This document shows, piece by piece, positions 61,447 through 64,000 of a stretch of 64,000 bases of DNA. The first letter of the stretch is position 1, and each line of letters starts with the position of its first letter. Under the pieces are notes generated by a model that did no database searches, was not told the DNA's origin, and saw only the letters and a list, made by a program, of their open reading frames with translations. The translations under genes and the position numbers were made by a program. Origin of the DNA: Cryptomeria japonica (taxonomy: Eukaryota; Streptophyta; Pinopsida; Cupressales; Cupressaceae); the NCBI RefSeq assembly GCF_030272615.1, contig NC_081410.1:188623619-188687618 (forward strand), read 5' to 3'.

Positions 61447-64000
61447 TTGATATTTCTAAATATGGATACACCATTGGTAGTCGACATAATCGAGAGATCC
61501 CCCCCTAAATTTAAGAAACACCCTTACAAATCTACAGAAGATGATCCACAAGGAGCATTTTTTTCGGTTCCACTTGGTGTTCTTCATGTGGAGCATATCA
61601 GTGCATATATTCATGAGAATATTAAAGAATTAGGTGGCTCCCAGATATTAAATTTATATTATAAATAGATTATGGGAAAGCATCTCAAGGTTAAACCTGA
61701 ATTCAAAGCTCTAGAGGAGAAGAACTTTGCACAGGTGGTTAGGTTTCCAGTTTTTTATGAGAACAAATGGGTATGGTACATTTTGAGCAAAATTCATGAT
61801 GAATTTATGTGGTTAATCAACTGTGCAAAATTACTAAGGATGTAATATGAGTTGTAACTGGTCTATTCTCATCTAGTGGTTTTCCCACGCCCCAATCTAT
61901 AAATAATCGGAAGGTAACAAATGCAACTGGTTCAAAATTTGATAAGAGAGCCATGACTATCAATGATATTATTGAACAAGATATGAAGTTTGCTTCCATG
62001 ATTGTTGGATACAAGGTTTACCAATCCAACAGATAAAATTCAGTATCTAGTACAACCATATATGTTGCATATCAGATGGTGAAGGAGAACAAGAATTATG
62101 ACCTATGTGAATTGCTCTAAAACCAGTTGATGGAGAATCTCACTGCAATCAAGAAAGAAAAGAAGAATACTTTCAAATTTGGTACTTTGATTTTATGCCT
62201 ATTCTTCTACTAAATGAATGAGATTCTGGGTATTGGTCATGTGCAATGGTCTAGTGACGAACCGGTAGCAGTACAGATTAGAGATCTGTTGTATAATATT
62301 GGTTATAGGAAGACAAAGAAATATGCACTATGGGGATACTGATGCAATCAAGGTAGGGAGATCCAATGTAGGACATCCCCGCCTTGCAGCCTAAACACAA
62401 ACACCATGCAAGATATACCGGTAACACAACACAGATAAAGAAGAAAGAGAAACCAATAACATCACAAAATACATAACCGGTAAACAATATCAACAACTTA
62501 TAACAGTTTAATGAATTACATATGCCACATGCTAGACCACAGCCCAAACTAACAAAACAACTCTTACAACTTAGATCCATGATCCGCAGATCATCCTCTC
62601 AACAAATCATCAACCGATAACAACTTCTACTATTCTACACTGATTTGGACCTCAACCCTACCGGCTTTAGTCCTACTGAACCAGAATCCAACCAGTATCC
62701 ACATCTTCGCTCGATCTCTAACCTTTTTCCTCTATCTTTCATCTTTTATCCTTTAAAATGATTTGCAAAACTTATTTTTATACCATCCACAAATAATAAT
62801 AACTCGATCAAGTTGGCCTAAGACCAACCGGTTCATAATGAAACGTGTAAACAATAACATGTCGTCTCAAATCATTAAGAACATCATAAAAAGCATAAAA
62901 CATCACACGGTCTTCCAGGAACATCACAAAAAGCATAAAACATCACGCGGTCATCCAGGAACATCGGACAAGGCACAAGAAACATAACTAAACAATCCGC
63001 AAGTCATAGAAATCAACCGCAACCCGATTCAATTTCACTCAACACATTGCAAGACTAACCGATAAGAACACATCAACACTGGGCCAATACTAGAATCGAT
63101 ATCTCATTGGAAGCAAATCCAAATGCCTTGAATCTCGAACATGCTAAAAACAACAAACTCAAGGGGATAAATCCAAATCCACAATGCTAAACTCTCAAAC
63201 ATGAAGAAATGCCACAATCTCCAAGCAATTCCACAACTAATTTCTCCAACCGGTATGGACTACATCGATGCTCCCATATCAAATACTTTAAGAACTTCCA
63301 AGGCACGATGCCAGCTAGGGAAAGAATCCCTAAATTAGTTGTGGAAAAATATTATGATACCATTTGCTTCATGGTTGAGATTGACCAATTTTTGATAGAG
63401 GCAGTTGAACCTAGAATAGTGTGGATCATGCCCATGGGGTCTTAAGTTGAAGAACAAATTTTGGAGATGTATTCTCAACACTTGTTGAATAAGTCGATTA
63501 ATACCTCTGAAGAGAGATTTGGCACATTTTCTAAGAAGGATTTATAGCTTCATAGGTAGTTTAAGAAACTGAAAATTGTGAGAAAGGTGAGGAAGGAAGT
63601 AGAGCACTATGCGCAGAGTATTGGGATCACTGCAGAAGCTATCAAGGAAGCCAGGAAGTGGAGAGAGCGAGTTGAGATAGACAAGGTTGAGAAAGCTACT
63701 CTGGAAGTGTCATCTGCTAGATCTAGATAAACTAAGAGCTTTGCACCCTCCTCTGGTTCTGAGAAGCTTGCTAGCCCACTGAAATCCGAAGCCAAATCAT
63801 TTGGTGATGAAGGGAAGAGGGAGAAAGGTAAGGGAACAAGAGTTTATGTTGTTGTTCCTAATGATGAGGAGACAAAATTTGATGAGGCAGTAAAGGAGAT
63901 GAAATCAAAGGGCACCAAAGCTACAAAAGTCACTAAGGACAAGCCCTTTGCTGGAGAAAAACCAAGCAAGAAGATGAAGACTAAATCTGATAGATCTAAT
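61447..64000 (+). pseudogene. long unrecognised ORF in Copia-D internal region, split by a solo LTR
   Basis: The effective ATG is at 61462 (MDTPLVVDIIERSPPKFKKH), followed by GAFFSVPLGVLHVEHISAYI, then through a TAG at 61666 KPEFKALEEKNFAQVVRFPV and further breaks to QWSSDEPVAVQIRDLLYNIG and YRKTKKYALWGY at 62339. After the solo LTR the frame resumes KNFQGTMPARERIPKLVVEK, YYDTICFMVEIDQFLIEAVE, then a Lys/Glu/Ser-rich tail running off the window. At least eight stops. No pol or host domain recognised. It occupies the place of pol, so Copia-D looks non-autonomous. Confidence 0.5.
62340..63281. mobile_element. solo LTR, 942 bp
   Basis: TGATGCAATCAAGG...CTCCCATATCA flanked by GATAC (62335-62339) and AATAC (63282-63286), a 5-bp duplication with one mismatch. 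Removing it and one repeat joins ALWGY to FKNFQG in the same frame. No internal domain, so recombination between two LTRs has removed the element body. Orientation not determined. Confidence 0.75.

Overview
The window is AT-rich plant nuclear DNA, most likely from a conifer or another gymnosperm. The reasons are stacked LTR retrotransposons of Copia and Ty3 type, a CACTA-type transposase gene with spliceosomal introns, plant LINE ORF1 fragments, and a pentatricopeptide-repeat fragment whose repeat wording I associate with conifers. Species was not determined. I see no intact host gene, no tRNA or rRNA gene and no CRISPR array.

Layout. 1-595 is the end of a Copia-type LTR. 1751-3090 is a decayed LINE ORF1. 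From 3265 to 45271 there is one decayed minus-strand Copia element (Copia-A) swollen by nested insertions, most of them datable by target-site duplications (TSDs). A 4,945-bp ORF-less TG...CA element sits in its RNase H region (TSD CTACC, 4133-9077). A second LTR of the same family sits in its 5' LTR (TSD TACCA, 13592-44433). That second LTR is split by an 18.4-kb Ty3 element of the Tat lineage (TSD TATAC, 14142-32535). It is split again by a CACTA-type transposon starting exactly at 32960, which carries a PPR fragment, a TNP2-type transposase gene and a second transposase-related gene.

The Tat element has ~2% diverged LTRs, gag, protease, RT, RNase H, an extra archaeal-type RNase H, integrase, and a minus-strand plant mobile domain gene between integrase and 3' LTR. 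Its main surprise is three arrays of an 8-bp core TAGCGCRT with unrelated spacers. Two arrays in the sense leader (15687-15960 and 17483-17857) recur almost exactly every 21 bp. The third (30094-30512) lies on the opposite strand, upstream of or in a predicted intron of the antisense gene, with a strict 21-21-18 bp rhythm (60-bp super-period). The core therefore precedes both the sense and the antisense coding regions in the same relative orientation. This is my lead candidate for an undescribed system.

45272-64000 is a mosaic. It holds another minus-strand Copia 3' LTR with polypurine tract, a plus-strand Ty3 integrase end with its LTR, a decayed Lys/Glu-rich reading frame, two LINE-type RNase H fragments, several microsatellites, a small GC-richer island, and at the right edge a Copia element. 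That element starts with LTR, primer-binding site, a coiled-coil/zinc-knuckle gag with four CCHC motifs, and a long unrecognised reading frame split by a solo LTR. All coding frames are interrupted, so nothing here looks like a working operon or host pathway. The biology is that of nested, mutually interrupting transposable elements.
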